Source: Eggerthellaceae bacterium (GTDB lineage: Bacteria; Actinomycetota; Coriobacteriia; Coriobacteriales; Eggerthellaceae). From it: a stretch of DNA of 9,095 nucleotides. Below are positions 6,637 through 9,095 of the stretch, piece by piece. How positions within the stretch are numbered: the first letter of the stretch is position 1; each line of letters opens with the position of its first letter. Made by a program: the position numbers and the translations under genes. The stretch covers positions 1 to 9,095 of the forward strand of contig DMNP01000154.1 of NCBI GenBank assembly GCA_003452695.1, given 5' to 3'. A model generated the notes under the pieces. It did no database searches, was not told the origin of the DNA, and worked only from the letters and a program-made list of their open reading frames with translations.

Positions 6637-6721
6637 ATATCGCTTAGAGTGTTGCTCGGAATGAGAGAGTGCCCGGCGCATCGTGTAGAATTGCGGGGAG
6701 GCATGACGAAGGGAGACAGCC

Positions 6722-8491
6722 ATGTGCAACGGGTCGGTGGGCGCGCAGGGCGCGCCGCGCGTGGTCGACAGGCGCGGCAAGGGAATCGTCGCCATCGGCA
6801 TAGAGAGCTTCGCGGACGTGGTGACGCGCCACGTTTACGTGGACAAGACGGCCGTGATAGCCGACCTCATAGACCGCGGGGGCGTTACCCTGTTCTGCCG
6901 GCCGCGCCGGTTCGGCAAGTCGCTGATGCTGCGCACGTTGCAGTGCTACTTCGAGGCGCCGGTGGAGGGCTACGTGGAGGATACGGGCCCGCTGTTCGAC
7001 GGGCTGGCAATCTCGGACGAGGACGACTACTACACCGCCGAGCGGGGGATGCACCCGGTGGTCTACCTGGGCCTGAACGCCTGCGGGGGCGACACGTGGG
7101 AGGCCATGCGAGCGTCGGTGGCCCAGGCGATTGCCAGGGAGTACGAGCGCCACCGCTACCTTTTGGAGTCGCCCCACGTGCTCGACTTGGAGCGGGAGAA
7201 GTTCGGTCGGATCTTCATGGGCCAGGCTCCGGTAGAAGAGCTGGAGCAGTCGCTGACCTACCTCGTGTCCCTGCTGCGCCGCCACCACCGCCAGCAGGTG
7301 GTCATCCTCATCGACGAATACGACAAGATAGTGACTGAGGGCCACCTGCACGGATACCGCGACCAGGCCACCGGCTTCCTCAAGCGCTGGCTCACGGGGG
7401 CGCTCAAGGGCACGGTGGACCTGCGCCTGGCCGCTCTCACCGGCGTGCAGCGCGTGTCCAAGGAGTCCATATTCTCCGATTTGAACAACTTCGTCGTGGA
7501 CACCGCCCTCGACCACCGCTACGCCGAGGCCTTCGGGTTCACGCGTCCCGAGGTGGAGGAGCTCGCGGCGCGCCTGGGGCATGCCGACAAGCTGGCGGAG
7601 CTGGCCGAGTGGTACGACGGCTACTCGTTCGGCGGCGAGGCCATCTACAACCCCTGGTCGGTGCTGAACTACCTGGACCAGGGATGCGTCGCGCAGCCCT
7701 ACTGGACCAACACCAGCTCCAACGCCGTGGTAAGGGACATGATCGCGCGCGCCGGCGAGGCCGTGAATGCCGACCTCACGAGGCTGGCCCAGGGCGGCTC
7801 CGTGGAGGCCACGCTCGACCTGTCGGTCGTGTTCGGCGAGATAGACTCGCAGACATCCGCGATATGGAGCCAGCTCTACCTGGCCGGCTACGTCACCACC
7901 CGCGACGTCGCCGAGCCCAATAACGCGCAGCTCGCTCGGCGCCTACAGGTGCCCAACCTGGAGGTCGCCCGCCTGTTCGAAGGCGAGCTCGTCGACCGCG
8001 CGACCGCGCTCGCCGGCGGGCGCCACGCGCTCGCGGCCCTGCATGCGGCCCTGCGTGCGGGCGACGCCGAGGCGCTGGCCTGCGAGTTGGAGCGCGCGCT
8101 GCTGAACTCGGTGTCCTACCACGACCTGCGCGACGAGGCCTCGGCCCACATGTGGCTGCTCTCGCTTCTCTACGGCATGGAAGGCTACCGCTTCCCCCGC
8201 TCCAACCGCGAGGTGGGGCGGGGCCGGCCCGACGTCGTGTGCGAGCCGGCCGCCGCGCGCGAGCGCGAGTTGCCGGCGATAGCGGTCGAGGTGAAGCTCG
8301 TGCGCGAAGCCCCCGAGGGCGAAGGGGCCGCCCGCGACGCCCTGCGGGCCGCGGCCGGCGCCGCCCTGGACGAGCAGGCGCTCCCGAAGCGCTACGCCCA
8401 CGGCCTGGCCGGCGCGGGCGCCGTCCTCTGGGGCGTCGCATTCGGCGAAGGCAAGCGCGCCGCCGCCTCCTGCGCTCGCATCGGCGCCTGA
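6722..8491 (+). CDS. AAA-ATPase_like + PD-(D/E)XK nuclease-superfamily protein
   Basis: A 589-residue protein with the two-part architecture AAA-ATPase_like (PF09820) plus PDDEXK_9 (PF08011). The N-terminus has the family opening IGIESFADVVTRHVYVDKT (25-43), then the P-loop RPRRFGKSL (60-68). Walker B is VVILIDEYDK (193-202, Asp198-Glu199), followed by LTGVQRVSKESIFSDLNN (239-256), a family sensor-like motif. The C-terminal nuclease-like core keeps GRPDVV (Asp504) and VEVK (Glu523, Lys525), so the catalytic triad looks intact. ATG 6722 has GGGAG (6711-6715) 6 nt upstream. The function of this family is not settled; it is often multi-copy and has been linked by fold to nucleases. The gene is much more GC-rich than the regulator (sampled 60-nt stretches: about 77% at 8281 against 43% at 5281). 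It stands alone between two repeat copies, which suggests acquisition. Confidence 0.88.
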   Translation: MCNGSVGAQGAPRVVDRRGKGIVAIGIESFADVVTRHVYVDKTAVIADLIDRGGVTLFCRPRRFGKSLMLRTLQCYFEAPVEGYVEDTGPLFDGLAISDEDDYYTAERGMHPVVYLGLNACGGDTWEAMRASVAQAIAREYERHRYLLESPHVLDLEREKFGRIFMGQAPVEELEQSLTYLVSLLRRHHRQQVVILIDEYDKIVTEGHLHGYRDQATGFLKRWLTGALKGTVDLRLAALTGVQRVSKESIFSDLNNFVVDTALDHRYAEAFGFTRPEVEELAARLGHADKLAELAEWYDGYSFGGEAIYNPWSVLNYLDQGCVAQPYWTNTSSNAVVRDMIARAGEAVNADLTRLAQGGSVEATLDLSVVFGEIDSQTSAIWSQLYLAGYVTTRDVAEPNNAQLARRLQVPNLEVARLFEGELVDRATALAGGRHALAALHAALRAGDAEALACELERALLNSVSYHDLRDEASAHMWLLSLLYGMEGYRFPRSNREVGRGRPDVVCEPAAARERELPAIAVEVKLVREAPEGEGAARDALRAAAGAALDEQALPKRYAHGLAGAGAVLWGVAFGEGKRAAASCARIGA

Positions 8492-8524
8492 TCCGAGCGG
8501 CTTCGCCTGCAGCTGCCCAATGCG

Positions 8525-8566
8525 CGCGCCGCGCGCACGCCGCCGGCACGTTGCCCCCGGTTCCGC
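8525..8566 (+). repeat. Right copy of imperfect direct repeat flanking the AAA/PD-(D/E)XK gene
   Basis: Same orientation as the 6595-6636 copy, 34 of 42 bases identical without gaps. It begins 33 nt after the stop codon of the ATPase gene and ends just before the terminator-like hairpin. Together the two copies bracket the gene exactly. Confidence 0.55.
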
Positions 8567-8576
8567 TTGCAACAGA

Positions 8577-8605
8577 CTTAGCGCAGCCTTTCCTGTGCTA
8601 AGTTT
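8577..8605 (+). terminator. Terminator-like hairpin after the AAA/PD-(D/E)XK gene
   Basis: CTTAGCGCAG (8577-8586) pairs with CTGTGCTAAG (8593-8602) over 10 bp, with one G-U, around a CCTTTC loop, followed by TTT. The T tract is short, so efficiency is uncertain, but position and orientation fit the end of the ATPase transcript. Confidence 0.6.
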
Positions 8606-8624
8606 GGTAATCAAGGGGAGCCTC

Positions 8625-8648
8625 AAATGCAAGCTAGCGGCTGCATTT
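8625..8648 (+). terminator. Second hairpin in the AT-rich spacer
   Basis: AAATGC and GCATTT enclose AGC/GCT with one bulged A on the left and a TAGCG loop, giving about 9 bp. A TTTT run follows about 8 nt later (8657-8660). It may back up the preceding terminator. The pairing is visible; the role is inferred. Confidence 0.35.
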
Positions 8649-8739
8649 CGCCCCCCTTTTGCAAATCCAAATTGCCTACTAACAGTTTCAAATCGCGTAT
8701 AGGTATTAACATCGATACATTTTGTCAATCTTTGGCCTT

Positions 8740-8762
8740 AAAATTGCCCGAAGGGGATTTTT
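8740..8762. terminator. Possible bidirectional terminator between convergent genes
   Basis: AAAAT (8740-8744) and ATTTT (8757-8761) flank a short CCC-GAA-GGG core, so either strand would give a small GC stem followed by U residues. The stem is only 3 GC pairs and has bulges, so it is weak. It lies about 45 nt beyond the stop of the right-hand MFS gene. Confidence 0.35.
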
Positions 8763-8807
8763 CTTCCTAGGGCTCGTGTAATCACGCCTGCTGCAGGTCA
8801 GCACTTT

Positions 8808-9095
8808 CTATTTCGGGTCGCGTACGCTTGCGAAGACGATCAGGGCCACGACGCCCAGGACCGCGGCGGTGCCGATGAAAGCCGCATGATAGCCTGCCAG
8901 CACGGTTGCGGCGGGGTCGGCCCCCGCGCCCGCGATTGCCGGGCCGAAGGCCGTCAGGCTTACGAGCGCGGCCGTGCCGAAGGCGGCGCCCACCTGCATA
9001 AGCGTGCTCAGCACGGCATTACCGTGCTGGATGACCTCGTTGGGAAGCGAATTGATGCCCCACGTGTTGCAGGGTGTGGTAATGCATTGCCAGCC
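8808..9095 (-). CDS. DHA2/EmrB-type MFS drug transporter, C-terminal part (enters from right edge)
   Basis: The frame is open from position 9095 down to the TAG at 8808-8810, giving 95 residues; the beginning of the gene lies to the right of the window. The visible segment carries the DHA2 signature before the penultimate helices: TPCNTWGINSLPNEVIQHGN, then AVLSTLMQVGAAFGTAALVSL. A last membrane helix (about AAFIGTAAVLGVVALIVFASV) and a short basic end DPK follow. This is the C-terminal part of a 14-helix proton-coupled exporter of the inner membrane. A GTG at 9014 is internal, not the start, because conserved sequence continues upstream of it. It converges with the AAA/PD-(D/E)XK gene. It is the same family as the fragment at 1-292 but a different gene. 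Substrate unknown. Confidence 0.85.
   Translation of the reverse strand, partial: GWQCITTPCNTWGINSLPNEVIQHGNAVLSTLMQVGAAFGTAALVSLTAFGPAIAGAGADPAATVLAGYHAAFIGTAAVLGVVALIVFASVRDPK

Larger units (their letters stand above)
6189..6721. other. 533-bp gene-free region with AT-rich patch, long inverted repeat and repeat copy
   Basis: No convincing gene is seen. After the regulator come small GC hairpins (for example GCCCG/CGGGC near 6241-6255) without a T tract, so no clear terminator. An AT-rich patch at 6341-6360 (TATACG, TAAAAT) could be a promoter; TTGTGC at 6321-6326 is a poor -35 for it at 18 nt. TGGTT and AACCA form a small inverted repeat at 6319-6333. The 42-bp inverted repeat (6426-6560) and the left copy of the direct repeat (6595-6636) follow. 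TAGAAT at 6686-6691 is a possible -10 for the downstream ATPase gene, without a recognisable -35. Confidence 0.6.
8492..8807. other. 316-bp gene-free region between convergent genes
   Basis: Holds the right copy of the direct repeat, then a sharp change to AT-rich sequence from about 8603 to 8770 with three hairpins (listed separately). A perfect TTGACA exists on the minus strand (8723-8728) but has no fitting -10. No gene was recognised. Confidence 0.6.

Noticed and set aside
6400..7338. Long plus-strand frame overlapping the start of the ATPase gene.
   Set aside because: The product is Arg/Gly/Pro-rich with no motifs and overlaps a gene with clear Walker and nuclease motifs in another frame.
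8520..8702. Small plus-strand frame of 60 codons after the ATPase gene.
   Set aside because: It runs across the direct repeat and two hairpins, has no RBS, and its product shows no features.
8723..8728. Perfect TTGACA on the minus strand as a promoter.
   Set aside because: No acceptable -10 lies 16-18 nt downstream, and it would transcribe antisense into the end of the ATPase gene.
8808..9014. A small 68-residue membrane protein starting at the GTG at 9014.
   Set aside because: The frame stays open to the window edge and the upstream codons encode the conserved DHA2 motif, so this is the end of a longer gene.
1..9095. The two MFS fragments at the edges as halves of one gene split by an insertion.
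   Set aside because: The left fragment is the N-terminus reading outwards to the left and the right fragment is the C-terminus coming in from the right. On the same strand they cannot be joined by removing the middle; they are two genes.

Overview
The window reads as a piece of a GC-rich actinobacterial chromosome. Eggerthellaceae (Coriobacteriia) is the best guess, from the paralogous GPH-type symporters, the UroD-fold methyltransferase-like protein, the PucR-type HTH regulator and the AAA-ATPase_like/PD-(D/E)XK gene. This is an inference from protein content; there is no rRNA or other marker to fix the taxon.

Layout, left to right. (1) 1-292, minus strand: N-terminal part of a DHA2/EmrB-type MFS drug transporter that leaves the window, apparently with a near-leaderless promoter. 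(2) 396-4516, minus strand: a three-gene block, transcribed right to left as GPH symporter (3152-4516), UroD-like protein with an intact HxC...C zinc site (2022-3086), then a second GPH symporter (396-1901). A strong hairpin sits between the last two genes. (3) 4517-4667: divergent control region with a perfect 9+4+9 palindrome over the predicted -35 of the symporter promoter. (4) 4668-6188, plus strand: a regulator with a PucR-type C-terminal HTH. (5) 6189-6721: gene-free 533 bp containing a perfect 42-bp inverted repeat around a 51-nt centre that can itself fold. (6) 6722-8491, plus strand: a very GC-rich AAA-ATPase_like + PD-(D/E)XK protein, with an imperfect 42-nt direct repeat on either side and a terminator-like hairpin behind it. 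(7) 8808-9095, minus strand: C-terminal end of another DHA2-type MFS transporter.

How the parts may work together (inference): the regulator and the divergent symporter-UroD-symporter block look like one substrate-responsive unit. A small molecule would be imported by the GPH carriers and a methyl group handled by the UroD-like protein, with the palindrome as shared operator. No corrinoid protein, substrate-specific methyltransferase or reactivase is in the window, so partners would have to be elsewhere. The AAA/PD-(D/E)XK gene with its repeats looks like a separate acquired unit placed between ordinary chromosomal genes.

No rRNA, tRNA, CRISPR array, IS transposase or integrase was seen.
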